Positions 43,114 through 54,093 of a stretch of DNA of 64,000 nucleotides are shown piece after piece. The position numbers and the translations under genes are program-made. Position 1 is the first letter of the stretch, and each line of letters starts with the position of its first letter. The notes under the pieces were generated by a model. It was not told the origin of the DNA. It did not search any database and saw nothing but the letters and a program-made list of their open reading frames with translations. Source of the DNA: Heterostelium album PN500. Lineage: Eukaryota; Evosea; Eumycetozoa; Acytosteliales; Acytosteliaceae. Location: positions 558,001-622,000 of the forward strand of contig NW_008805086.1 of the NCBI RefSeq assembly GCF_000004825.1, in the 5' to 3' direction.

Positions 43114-44783
43114 TTATTTATTATTTTTTAATAAAAAGTTGTACCATTCCTCTTTTTCTTTTGTTTTTGAAAGTAATTCAAAAGGGTTTCCTCTTCTCTT
43201 TATTAAACGAAAAACTCTCCCAAATAGTCTTGTCTGAAAGATTTGATTTGGAGCAGCTGGATAATTTCTATCTCTAGTATCTGGCGTAAAGAAACACAAT
43301 ATCCAACCTACAAAAGCTAATGAAAAAAGCCAATAGATATTATAGCTATAGAGAATTGGATCATTGAAAGGATGGGATTTTTTAAGTGAATCATATACCG
43401 CAGTAAATATGAATCCACATAAAACACCGGAAATGCTCCACGCTGCGCTAACAATAGCCAATAAAGTATTTAAGTTTTCTATTCCAAATTTTTCTGTAAG
43501 ATATCCAGCAACTATTCCTTGTGATCCACCAAAATTAACGGCATACAAGAAACTTATAGTACAAAATACTGGTAAATTATTATACTGAATAGCAGCGACC
43601 ATGCCAATCAGGGTTGAAATTGTAAAACTCTGAATTATAATGAATGTCGATTTCCCTCCAATTTTTCCAGAAGTAACTCCATAGATAACTCTACCGAAAA
43701 CATTGCAGGTAGCACATATTGATAGAAATATAGATCCCACTTTCGAGGTTTGATTGAAAATGTCTTGTATCAAATTAGTTAATCTAGAATTGATAGTATT
43801 ACCTGTCAGTCCATTTAAAACAAAAGTTATCAAAATGAAGAAAAAACTTGAACTTAACAAGCTTTCATATAATGTCATTCTGTTGGGAGTTGGTTCAGCT
43901 ACCTCTTTTTGTTGGGAATTATCGATTGGTAACTGATTCATTTCTATTCCTAATGATAGACTTGCTTTATATTCGGGTGGAGGTAGTCTGAATATCCATG
44001 ACAAACCAAAAGAAATGCCAATATATAGCGAGCCAAAAGTAAGAAAAGAATTTACAATACCAATTCTATCAAATAAAGGAAGAGTGGTTAAGGAGAAAAT
44101 AATAGTTCCAGAGGTCGTTCCACAAACCGATAATCCAGATGCGAGACCTCTGTGATCGGGGAACCATTTTTGAAGGGCACATATTGGTATTAAAAATAGA
44201 ATAGCATGACCAATACCACCAAAAACTCCGTATCCAAGATAGACAACAACAATTTGTTTTGTATATAATCCAACTGCAGTACAAAATTGAGCTAAACCAT
44301 AGAAAAAGCCTCCTATTAGTAAACCTATTTTGATATCATTTCTCTCCAGCCATGGACTAACGATAAGTAAAGTTAAACAATCAAAAGTCACTATAATATT
44401 GTTATTATTAATTTTGCAGAAATTTCAATTTTTAGAAATAAGTTAATTTATCTTACTTGCAATATAGTTTGTTATTGGAGCTCTTCCTTTTGTTGGATCT
44501 CCATAGATGTGTTTATCTATTGGCTTGTTCAGGATAGACCATCCCTGTAAACTACCAATACATAAATGAATTAAGAATGCACAGGGAAAAAGAATCCATC
44601 TATTGAAAGGGATATTGAAAATCAATATCTTCTCTCTTTCAATAGTATTCTCTGATCTTTGAAATGAACCTCCTCTAAAGTGATTCTTAACAATACTGAT
44701 AAACCAATTCTCTAATTTATTTAATTTTTGTTAATAAATAATAACTAACTAAATAGCTATTAATAGCTAAATATACCTTTCAT
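43114..44783 (-). CDS. MFS transporter, paralog C
   Basis: 512 aa from exons 44783-44777 (7 nt: ATG AAA G), 44711-44457 and 44390-43114; both introns phase 1 as in paralog A. N-terminal 'IFNIPFNRWILFPCAFL'; loop 2-3 is degenerate ('ERNDIKIGLLIGGFF', with GPRK missing); 'WFPDHRGLASGLSVCGTTSG' is conserved; loop 8-9 is 'SGKIGGKSTF' in place of SERIGR. The short central loop lacks most of the low-complexity insert of A and D. C-tail 'QTRLFGRVFRLIKRRGNPFE'. The altered loop motifs suggest relaxed or changed function. Confidence 0.88.
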
Positions 44784-45036
44784 TCTTGTTTTTTTCAAAT
44801 GAACTTGCGTGTTTACTTTGTATTTCTAAATATACCAAAACATTTTAATTTAATAGTTATTTTAATTAATATTGATAAACTACATTAATATATTTAAATA
44901 AATCTATAACCTTTGTCTAAATAGAAAAGGTTAGAGATAATTAACTTACAATTATTTTTGTATTATTGGAAGTGGGTGATCCAATCAGCTAAAAAATAAA
45001 ATAAAATAAAATCTAAACAGTCATGAATATGAGTAT

Positions 45037-46891
45037 TTATTTTGTTGTTGTTGTTTCCAAGAGAGATTCATTGTATTGAATTACAAAATTATTCCACTCC
45101 TCGTTTTCTTGTTCTTTCGATAGCAGCTCGAATGGCTTACTTTTACGCTTTACTATACGGAATATTCTACCAAACAGACGTGTCTGAAGCAGTTGGTTTG
45201 GCACCTTTGGGAACCTTCTATCTCTAACTGTCACTGGAATGAAGAAAGTTACAATCCAGCTATTAATGACAACCGCTGCCAACCAATAGAAATTGGTATT
45301 GTAAAGAATTGGATCACTGACAGAATAACCTTTCGCTCTGAGAGAATCGTAGATCGCTGTGAAGATGAATCCACCGACAACACCGGAAATGTTCCAACCG
45401 GTGAGAATGACACCGTGACAGGGACTGATATTCTTGCTACCGAACTGATCCGATAGGAATGCAGGGATCGTACCAAAGCCGGCACCGTACACAAAAGTAT
45501 AGGTCCACACCAGAGCCACGAAACCCGAAAAGATCTTCTCAGTGATAATTCTGGTTATGGTGAAAAATACTAGAATCATCATTGTCAAGATGAAAATGAA
45601 CGATTGTTTTCTACCGATTTTCTCAGAGATTATACCAAAAGACAAACGACCAACCAGATTGAAAGCACCATTAATCGTTACCACAGTTGCCGCCGTCTCT
45701 GCACTCTTTCCAAAGATATCTTGCACGAAATTCGAAAGTCGAGAACTAAAGATATGACTTGCAATACCATTCGCCAAAAACATAACAAACATCAAACGGA
45801 ATTCATAACTCGTTAGTGATTCGATAATTGTCAAATCTCCAATAACAGGTTCAACCAATTTCGGCTCTGTTGTTTCTTTTTCTGTGTCATTATTATTGTT
45901 ATCGTTTTGGGGAGTTGGTATAACAGCTTCCTCCGGATCGGAAACTGGTGAGGCTACAACCTCAGCAGCGGCTTTATTATTTTTTGTTGGCGGTTTGTAT
46001 CCGGGTGGTGGAAATCTAAAGAACAGTGCGAGAATAGTCAGCGCGCCAAAGAAAGTGCAACCAAGTACAACAAAAGTATAGACTAGACCGATGTGTTTGG
46101 TCATTGGCAGTATGGCCTGGGAGAATGACATAGTTCCAGCACTCAATCCACAGACCGCGAAACCAGATGCCAGACCTCTGTAATCGGGGAACCATTTCTG
46201 AAGTGAAGACACCGGTGGCAAATAGCACAGTGCAAAACCGAAACCAACACAGATTCCATATCCCACGTATACCACTGCAATCTGTTTGGTATGGACCCCG
46301 ATCGCAGCAAACAAATGACCTGCACCAAATAAAGCTCCTCCAATCATTATACAGTTTTTCGGTCCGTTTCTCTCGATCCATGGTCCACTCAATAACAAAC
46401 CAGCTGAATTAATAATCACTATAATAATTAAAATAATTTATAATTTAAAAAGAAAGAATTTGTTATTTATATTATTATTATTATTACTATTATTGAAAGT
46501 TAAACATACTTGTTAAATAAAAAGTAATTGGAGCTCTTCCTCTTAGTGGATCATTATAGATATATGAATCGATTGGTTTATTAAAGATTGACCAACTAAA
46601 AAATATACCTATACAACATTGCACTAAGAATGTACATGGAAATAGTACCCATCTATTAAAAGGTATATTAAATATGAGATACTTTTCTCTTTCTAATAGT
46701 TTATCTGATCTTTCATATGATTGCTCTCTATAATGGTGTTTAAGTAACCGAATAAAAATATTATCTTTTTTTTGATCTTCACATGATTATGTCAAAAAAA
46801 AACAATTTTAATTTTTTTTGAATTAAAAATTTTTTGTTCTTCTTAGATAGATATTTTTAATAAAAAATTTGTATTACTACTTACCTAACAT
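45037..46891 (-). CDS. MFS transporter, paralog D
   Basis: 547 aa from exons 46891-46885 (7 nt: ATG TTA G), 46764-46510 and 46418-45037, with the same phases as paralogs A and C. Motifs: 'IFNIPFNRWVLFPCTF', 'ERNGPKNCIMIGG', 'WFPDYRGLASGFAVCGLSAG', a Pro/Asn/Ala/Glu-rich central loop, 'SEKIGRKQSF' and tail 'QTRLFGRIFRIVKRKSKPFE'. It is the upstream-most gene of the array, and closest to A in overall motif content. Substrate unknown. Confidence 0.9.
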
Positions 46892-47378
46892 TTATTTTAT
46901 TATTTAAATCCTATGACCAAGAATAGAATGCAATTATCCAATTACCATTTAATATGGAAATAAACATAATTTATAAATTAATTAATTAACATATTTTATC
47001 ATTTTTTTTATTGTGTCTGAAACAAATTTGTATGATTGATATTTGTTGGAATCGGATCATCTAACCTTTAATATGATCAATACATTGATCAAACGAATAA
47101 CACAATTTAATAGAGCGACAAGCTAAACAATACACACTCACCACACACACACACAAAATATATACCCTGATGATTTTAAACTATTTATAGTAAAAACATA
47201 TAAATATTTGCTTAATTAAATATTTTTGAAAAGATACAGTTATATTTATTTGTAAATAATTATTGATTCAAAAATAATTTAATTTATTATGATTAATTTA
47301 AATGAATTGGGATGTGAATAATAATAATTTTTGGATTAATAAATTAATGTAGTGTAAGTGGTTGGCTGTAAAGCGCGT
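46892..47378. other. Spacer upstream of MFS array, with CA-rich patch
   Basis: Mostly A/T. Around 47128-47160 a run of CACTCACCACACACACACACAC appears, which is GT-rich on the transcribed (minus) strand, 240 bp upstream of MFS paralog D. This resembles the G/T-rich G-box elements of dictyostelid developmental promoters, but simple-repeat DNA is an equal explanation. Confidence 0.4.
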
Positions 47379-47765
47379 TTAGAGAGCGTTGACACATTGA
47401 GCATGACCAGCAACAACGACGCATGATTGACCAGATGGACATGGGACGATACCGCAGTTACCGTAGGTGAAACAACCTGGGGAACATGGAACAATACCGC
47501 AGTTACCAGTGACGAAGGCACATGCTTGATCGGCGGAACAGGTTGGGCAGACAGTTGGAGCAACACATTGAGCTTGACCGGCAATGACCAAACATGATTG
47601 ACCAGATGGACATGGAACGATACCACAGTTACCGTAGGTGTAACAGGTTGGGGTGGCATTGATGGTTCCGTAACAGGCTTGGTTGGCTGGGCAACCAGTG
47701 GTGGCACAGGTAGAGGCAGATGCAACAGCAATGCAGATAGCGAGTAAAGCGACGATCTTCAACAT
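47379..47765 (-). CDS. Secreted Cys-rich protein with internal repeats
   Basis: 128 aa: signal peptide 'MLKIVALLAICIAVASA', then a Cys/Gly/Pro-rich chain. A unit of the type 'TYGNCGIVPCPSGQSC' followed by '(L/V)V(I/V)AG(Q/H)AQCV' occurs twice, with a partial third 'TGNCGIVPCSPGCF' between them. The repeated DNA is also near-identical, so repeat expansion is recent. It resembles the small Cys-rich matrix/prestalk proteins common in dictyostelids (general impression, no family proven). Codons are GC-enriched (GGT, GTT, ACC, TGT), consistent with strong expression. Confidence 0.82.
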   Translation of the reverse strand: MLKIVALLAICIAVASASTCATTGCPANQACYGTINATPTCYTYGNCGIVPCPSGQSCLVIAGQAQCVAPTVCPTCSADQACAFVTGNCGIVPCSPGCFTYGNCGIVPCPSGQSCVVVAGHAQCVNAL

Positions 47766-49317
47766 TTTAGAATTGATATTTAGTATAATTGGATAATTAA
47801 AAAATTAATTTAATTGGTATTGTATGTATTTATTTATTGTTATAAATATAAGTATTTGATTTGTTTGGAATGAATTTTGTAATGTTTAAACTTGTCCAAT
47901 TTATAGTAATTTAGAAACCTTTTTGACAATATTATTATTTATTAATTTAATTTTGTTTTTTAATATAGTTTTTGTTTATTTAAGTTTTTAAAGTGGTAAA
48001 CAATCATGGTAATATGTAGCAGGGGTATAAAACATAGCTATAAAACTCAAAACTAGTAATAAAACAGTTTGCAAGTTAAAAATCAACTACACTCTAGTTA
48101 TTCTGTATCTATATAACCTTATATTTCTCAGAATACTGTATCTTTCTTGTTCATATTTTCTGTTTTGAACACCAAAGAGAATGGGGTAAATATGAGTATG
48201 AGTATGTAGAAACTGGGTATCTTTGCAATCAGATTACTCATCACACTAGTGCCCAATCAAATATCGGTAATTGAAATGTGTTATTTAGTCTTGAGTTTTT
48301 ACATTTTTTTATCACCTCTATGATTTTTCATCTGATTGAAAATGTTGATTTTTTTGTTTTGTAATTTTAACAAGAAATTTAGCTCCCCGATTTTTAAATG
48401 AAATTGAATGAATTCCTTTCATTGGTTGATTGAAGCCCGCTTTTGTGGATTTAAAAAATCATTTTGACCCAAACCTATTAATAACAAAGTAAAAGAGTGA
48501 ATTTTGATGTTTTTTCATTTGGAGTCAACAACTTTGAACTTGCAGACCACACCTGCAAATTGCCCAATCATTATCAAAGGCTAATTACTATTGAACAATT
48601 ATGTAATCAAAATAACAATAACAAGGTACACCTATCTAAACGAATTAATTAATAGATTAGATTTTCGTTTGAACAACAATAACAATGTTGCTAACACAAT
48701 GTATTTATTTTATTGAGAACATCAAAATTCAAATTTGGACATAATTAAACCAACTTGACCACACTTCTTGTTTGTTTTGAACATGATTAGGACTTCAAAT
48801 AAAGCAAATTTTAAACACTACACAAATAATTGTATGTTAGTTGTACAGTCAATGAGTTAATAACTTGTTTCGATAGATTTCCCAAAAAAAAAAAACTATT
48901 TTTTTATTAAACTCACTCCACTTAACCTTTAAAATTAAATAGGCATTCATAGATATTTCCAAACTAACTAACTTCTACTTCCATTTTCGATGACAACATA
49001 GTTTGTTTGTTTCCTTGAAGATTTAAGCCATGATTGGTTTCTAAAGAACATTTATTGTCATGGAAATTTATTCTAAAAGAAAAACTATAATCAGTGGTTA
49101 TAAGAAATAATCTCTCGGAATGAATTCCCAAACAAAAGGTGTGGTGTGTGTTCACTCTCTGAGATGATTATAACCCACGTCAAAAAATAAAGATATTTTT
49201 ATCGACTTTATGGTGACTTTTCGTTTAATGCGAAGGTTACAAACTATTTTTTTTTTTTTTTTTATTAAAATTAGATCAGAATAAAATCGACCTAATGATT
49301 GACCAACACATGACGAT

Positions 49318-49420
49318 AATTTATTTGTTATTTTTTTTGTTTATTATTTATTATTCTATTTATTTGAGTGAATTGAATCGATAGTTGAGACACACTAATG
49401 AGGAGGTAGATGGTATCCAC
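49318..49420 (-). pseudogene. Truncated 3' fragment of a MAPEG gene
   Basis: The stretch 'TATTCTATTTATTTGAGT' plus the following 'GAATTGAATCGATAGTTGAG' and 'ACACACTAATGAGGAGG' matches the 3' UTR and last codons of the MAPEG gene at 50413-50877, in the same orientation. Similarity stops after 'GAGGAGG'. Only the 3' tip was copied or survives. Confidence 0.6.
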
Positions 49421-49577
49421 TTTCTACTGCTAACTAATCTATATATTTATCAGCAGTATATCATGAGGAAATGCATGCATTTAGTTTCATTCACTCTAAT
49501 TATACTGTATGTTAAGTTGATGTGCGTAATGTTTTGGATCGGGTGTTGTTCGAAAAGGTAGTGGAATTACACTTTGA

Positions 49578-49619
49578 AATAGGTGCTATGATTTTGTGTT
49601 GGATTCAACACACCCTATT
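49578..49619. repeat. Nested inverted repeat
   Basis: GTGTTG (49596-49601) and CAACAC (49606-49611) pair around a 4-nt GATT loop. An outer AATAGG (49578-49583) pairs with CCTATT (49614-49619). The asymmetric spacing (12 and 2 nt) makes a bulged hairpin. Could be chance. Confidence 0.25.
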
Positions 49620-49979
49620 AGTATTGCACCTTTTAACAACGTAACGTATCGTGAACCATGAACTACATTTATACATCGATGATAACTAAGGATGGTGTAT
49701 AATGAAATAAATAAAACTTAGACAATCTCAAGGCCATTGAAAATAAGGAATCAATTGTGTCCAGGATCATTACAACTAAAGTATTATTAGGTGAAATCTA
49801 CAGCCTTTCTTCTTTGGACTTCGTCAATTGAAAATTTTTTAAAAACGGTGATTACTCGCTCTTTCGAATTCATGCGTATGTATTCCACATCACATATCTA
49901 GATATAAATATATTTATTTATTACTTTCACTTATATAGACATTCGACAGAAAGTAATAAAGATTAATCATCGTTATTAG

Positions 49980-50187
49980 ATCCCAAAAAATGGAGTATTG
50001 GTGAGACAGAGGCATGGTTAGAAGCCTTCTAGGCGAACTACAAAGTTGGCACCGCATTTGACTTTAGCACTTATCACCAAAGGCTCACAACTTGTCATCC
50101 TCGAGAGGTGATTAAATCTATCATTCACCTATGGTTTTGACTTGTATCGTGATATGCAAGATCGCATCAAACAACATCACGATAAAG
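49980..50187 (+). pseudogene. Degenerate coding patch, SAM-domain-like
   Basis: One frame reads 'PKKWSIGETEAWLEAF', a stop, then 'ANYKVGTAFDFS', and a second frame later reads 'FTYGFDLYRDMQDRIKQHHD' up to a GTATGT donor-like site. The W-S...AWLEAF...NY...F spacing resembles the start of a SAM domain. In-frame stops and a frame change mean the piece cannot encode a protein as it stands. Probably a decayed host gene (inference). Confidence 0.35.
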
Positions 50188-50412
50188 GTATGTAAAATAA
50201 TAACAAACAACAACATCATCATCATTTCTCTGTTAAAACTATTACTATAACCCTAGAATCATCATTCTTCAAAGGATCGATCCTATTGATCGTATTTAAT
50301 CACCTCTATAGATAATAATAATTTCAACTTTGAAAATGAACTTTATTTATCTATTAATACACATGATTAATTTGTTATTTTTATTAATTCTATATTTTAT
50401 TTATTATTCTAT

Positions 50413-50877
50413 TTATTTGAGTAAATTGAATCCATAGTAGAGACACGCTACTGAGGAGGCAAAGAGGGTGATAAATGTGAATACAGTTCCCAATACTCTG
50501 GTCGTTCCTACAAAGTTACGGTTTGTAATTCCAGAGATATGAATGACTCTGCTGAATGTGAATGCACCGAGTAGAACCTTTAGACTGAATTTGTCGGCAC
50601 CTTGGAGCTCCAAGAGTGCTGCTAGAATCAACTGGATTGGTACGTATTCAATAAAGTTGGCGTGTGCTCTGACTGCTCCAAGCAATTTATTGTACTTTCT
50701 GACATCGACCTCGTCTCCATCCTTCTTTTTGGCAATCTCCTTGATGAGGTTGTGACTACCATCACCGATCGAGATTTGAAGTCCTCTTCTGTACTTTACG
50801 ACATTCAATGCCAAACCAGTGTAGATAACACCCAAAGCACCTGCAAAAATAGTAGTAATTGGAATACTGATATTCAT
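50413..50877 (-). CDS. MAPEG-family membrane protein, copy 1
   Basis: 154-aa integral membrane protein; start at ATG 50877 ('MNISIPITTIFAGALGVIYT'). Four hydrophobic segments are visible. The family signature is 'VRAHANFIEYVPIQLILAALLE' with its Arg-x-His and Asn. It belongs to the MAPEG superfamily (microsomal GST / leukotriene C4 synthase relatives), in the bacterial-type YecN-like subgroup by length (inference). Likely ER or other endomembrane, using glutathione or lipid substrates. Paralogs follow at 51216-51766 and 52041-52613 on the same strand. Confidence 0.9.
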   Translation of the reverse strand: MNISIPITTIFAGALGVIYTGLALNVVKYRRGLQISIGDGSHNLIKEIAKKKDGDEVDVRKYNKLLGAVRAHANFIEYVPIQLILAALLELQGADKFSLKVLLGAFTFSRVIHISGITNRNFVGTTRVLGTVFTFITLFASSVACLYYGFNLLK

Positions 50878-51215
50878 TTTTTTCAACAAAAAAGTTTAGA
50901 CGAACTAATAAATATAATTTACAATAAATATTTTACAATACAATAATTTAAATAATACAAGTTAAAATATATATTTTATACCAATAAAAATCAATCAAAA
51001 GAAATCGAGTGATCAAAAATTAATTAAGACACCATGATGATTTTTTTTTAAGATTTTTTGCTAAAAACAACAACCTAATAAGGTGATAGAACACGCCAAA
51101 AATATTTCATCATCATGTTCACATTTGCGTCATTGTATAAAAATAATCTTTTTTCTGGTGAGTCAGAGAAGATATAAGATATATGTAACAAGCGTATCGA
51201 ATAATAAGATTAAAT
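50878..51215. other. Spacer between MAPEG copies 1 and 2
   Basis: A/T-rich and non-coding. Nothing recognised; it must hold the copy-1 promoter. Confidence 0.5.
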
Positions 51216-51766
51216 TTATTTTCTGAAGGCAGGGTAGGAAACATAGATGTTGGCAATTGCAGAGATTAAAATAGTTCCAAAGGTCTATAGAAATAAGTGA
51301 GATTGTGATTCGAGAAACAATACAAAGTTAGTTTATTAGTTTTAAATAGAAATATGATACATACAGTAAAAGTACCGATTGGTCTTCCAGCACCAAGGAA
51401 ATTGGATTTGGTAATTCCGGTTGTGTGTAATAATCTGCTCAAAGTGAATACACTAAGTAGAACCTTGAGCTTGAGCTTATCGACACCTTGGAGCTCCAAG
51501 AGTGCAGCTAGGATCAATTGAATTGGTACGTATTCAATAAAGTTGGCATGTGCTCTGACTGCAGACATAAGTTTGTTGAACTTTTTGAAATCGACAGTGG
51601 TTCCTTCCTTTTTGTGGGCAACCTCTCTGAGAAGCTCCAATGAACCGTCTCCAATCAACACACGACTGCCAAATCTAACCTTGACGACATTCAAGTTAAG
51701 TGCGGTATATACAACACCAAGAATACCTGCAAAAGTAGCTGTAACTGGAATACTGATAGTTGACAT
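51216..51766 (-). CDS. MAPEG-family membrane protein, copy 2
   Basis: 156 aa in two exons, 51766-51365 and 51284-51216 (GTATGT donor, phase 0). Starts 'MSTISIPVTATFAGILGVVY', has the signature 'VRAHANFIEYVPIQLILAALLE' and ends 'ISAIANIYVSYPAFRK'. Compared with copy 1 it carries an intron before the last helix, and its basic loop 'KVRFGSRVLIGDGSLELL' differs. Four TM helices expected. Same family role as copy 1; the pair may make different glutathione- or lipid-linked activities, or one may be regulatory. Confidence 0.9.
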
Positions 51767-52040
51767 TTCTTAGAGTATAAATAAACTTATTTTAAATTTC
51801 TAGAAAAAATTGATTAATTGATTGATTGTTAAAGAACTAGATTGTTAATTTAATATAAAGCTGTTTGTGAAGGTGTTGTTTGGAATAAGTATGGGCTGAT
51901 CATTATGATAAAAAAAAAATGTAAAAAAAAAACAATTTAATTTAATTTTTAATTTGGTTTTATTAAAAGTATCTTGAGACCCACCCACTGACGTGGTTCC
52001 ATGATTTAATCAAACTAAAAACAGTTGTTAAACACAATAT

Positions 52041-52613
52041 TTATTGTTTAGAACATATTAGGGGATATGCAATACAAATATTTGCTAAAGAAGAAATAAC
52101 AAGTGTTCCAATAGTACTAAATAGTTTATAAAAAAATAGAAAAGTAAAATATTGTTGATATTAATAAATATATAGTAGTGTGATGACTTAAATAGATATA
52201 ATAGGTATTTACCTTAAAGTACCGATTGGTCTTCCAATTCCTTTTGCATCGGATTTCATTATTCCCAGTGGATGAGCAATTCTACCGATTGTGAAGACAC
52301 AGAGTAATAGTTTGAGTTTAAACTTGTCGACACCTTGGATTTCAAGAATGGCAGCCAATATCAATTGAATTGGTACGTATTCAATAAAGTTGGAGTGAGC
52401 TCTGATTGCTGCTAGAAGCTTTGCGTATTTTCTTGTGTCAATAGATGACCCTTCTTTCTTGTTGGCGATCTCCTTTAGCAGTTCGTTTGTACCGTCACCA
52501 ATTAGAATGCGATATTGAATTCTATATTTTATGACATAAATAAGTAGAGCAGTATATACAAGACCAAGAATTCCTGCAAAGGTTGCTGTAACAGGTAGAT
52601 TTATAAAAGTAGA
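52041..52613 (-). pseudogene. MAPEG copy 3, no start codon visible
   Basis: Exons 52613-52213 and 52116-52041 encode 158 codons in one clean frame: 'STFINLPVTATFAGILGLVY', 'IRAHSNFIEYVPIQLIL' and a last exon '...SLANICIAYPLICSKQ' matching copy 2's 3' exon in position. Where copy 2 has its ATG, this copy reads TAG TCT ACT, so no initiator exists. TAG also forms an AG acceptor, so an unseen upstream exon could supply a start, but no ATG was found in the 100 bp upstream on this strand. Its clean frame suggests recent loss or an alternative first exon. The signature keeps His and Asn but Val is Ile. Confidence 0.7.
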
Positions 52614-53243
52614 CTATTTTTTTTAATTACTATTATAAAATAACTAAAAAAATAGAATAATATATAAGTTTTATAGAAATAAATAAAAATAAAACAAGTG
52701 TACAAATAATATGTTTTGTTTTAAAAGTTAATTATAAGTTAATGGTTAATTTAAAATATCATATTAATAGTTGGTTTGTTCAAATATTCGTAAAGATTGA
52801 TATCACTAATGATCATCTTCATTAAAGTATTCAGTATTATTAAATTTTAATTAATTAATGTAAATATGTGTTTGTGTTTATCTATTTTATTCCAAATATA
52901 TCTTGTGTGATGTTTTTAATTAAGATTTGATTTAAAAAAATATGTGTTTTTTTAAAAGTGTTCTGATTTTTTTTTTTGTTCCACCCTTATATTTTGACAT
53001 TCTGACGGATAGAATCTTCTTTGTAAAAGTATTCACACAAATATATTATTTTTTTAGTTAATGATTCTGTCAGTTGTTGTTAGATAGTTAGTGGGGTTTT
53101 TGTATTTATATTTATCTTTATTTATATATCTTATTTATATATCTGTTGTATTTATTGTATTAGTAGTAATATTAAAGTTTTAAAACGTTGTTGTTCAAAG
53201 TAAGAAGAAAAGTAGATAAAAACATTTCGAAAAAGGAAAAAAG
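52614..53243. other. Spacer, divergent promoters
   Basis: A/T-rich with no gene-like frame. Since MAPEG copy 3 and the secreted gene diverge here, promoter elements for both could be present. A short GC-richer stretch 'CACCCTTATATTTTGACATT' lies near 52985. Confidence 0.5.
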
Positions 53244-53867
53244 ATGAAAATAACCATTATTGTTTTGTTGGTGTTGATCGGTGTTGTGCTGGCACAATCG
53301 AATGATCTGTTTGTTAATTTTCAACCGAGAACCGATTCCGGTTGTCAGGGTGACGTAGCCGGTGTCGGCTATGCTACGTCGATCAACGAGTGTCTCGAGC
53401 TGCCCAGTGAGTCGTACTACTTTATTGTGACGGCGTTGCGTGCCGGCTGGAAGATCTACGACGACTCGACCAAGTGCTCCGGTAACTGGACGGACGACTC
53501 CTACAAGAACGGCACCTGCATCGAGAATCTACAGTTCATTCAGGCGGTAGATCCAACTCCCTATGCCACCATGTTCATCTCGCAGGCACCGATCACACAG
53601 ATCGACAACGCCGCCATCATGGCAATGTATTCCGACGCCAGCTGCGAGTTGGACGCACTCGTTGCCTATTCCTACGCAACCAACGGTACCGAAGTGACAT
53701 CGGACGACTCCACCTCAGTCGCCATCATATGCCAGGGTGATCAGCCAACTTCCGTTGCCTGCGAGAAAGGATGCAGTGGAACCGATTGCTGCAAAACCTA
53801 CGACCTTTCTACCAGTTGTAAAAAGAGTGACAAATATTACATTAAAACAACATGTTATTCACTTTGA
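53244..53867 (+). CDS. Secreted Cys-rich protein, 207 aa
   Basis: Single-exon gene: signal peptide 'MKITIIVLLVLIGVVLAQ', then a mature chain with about 14 Cys, including 'ECLELP', 'TKCSGNWTDDSYKNGTCIENL' (N-glycosylation sequons) and a C-terminal cluster 'CEKGCSGTDCCKTYDLSTSC'. No domain recognised; the build is like dictyostelid secreted matrix or counting-factor-associated proteins (impression only). The coding sequence is strikingly GC-rich (many GCC, GAC, TCC, CTC codons) compared with flanks and with most neighbours. That fits a highly expressed gene under codon selection; transfer is possible but less likely given the signal-peptide style. Confidence 0.85.
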   Translation: MKITIIVLLVLIGVVLAQSNDLFVNFQPRTDSGCQGDVAGVGYATSINECLELPSESYYFIVTALRAGWKIYDDSTKCSGNWTDDSYKNGTCIENLQFIQAVDPTPYATMFISQAPITQIDNAAIMAMYSDASCELDALVAYSYATNGTEVTSDDSTSVAIICQGDQPTSVACEKGCSGTDCCKTYDLSTSCKKSDKYYIKTTCYSL

Positions 53868-54093
53868 GTCAAAAATAGATTAAAAATAAAAAAAGTCAAT
53901 ATGTAAATTTAAAAAAAAAAAAAAAAAGCAATACCCCACAACCACCACGTGTTGATCATGACCATATGTTTTGATTGATCAATAATTACTTTTATTATTA
54001 TTTTATTATCACTATATAATATATAAATAAAATATTAAAAGATAATTACTTTTATTATTTTCTTATCATTATTTATAAATAAAATATTAAAAG

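Larger units (their letters stand above)
47766..50412. other. 2.6-kb gene-free stretch containing gene relics
   Basis: No intact gene. The first 1.2 kb is plain A/T-rich DNA. From about 48960 mixed-composition patches appear: a 63-codon frame on the minus strand at 48964-49155 with coding-like composition but no family; a copy of a MAPEG 3' end at 49318-49420; a nested inverted repeat at 49578-49619; and a degenerate coding patch at 49980-50187. These suggest a graveyard of duplicated gene pieces next to the MAPEG cluster. Confidence 0.55.
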
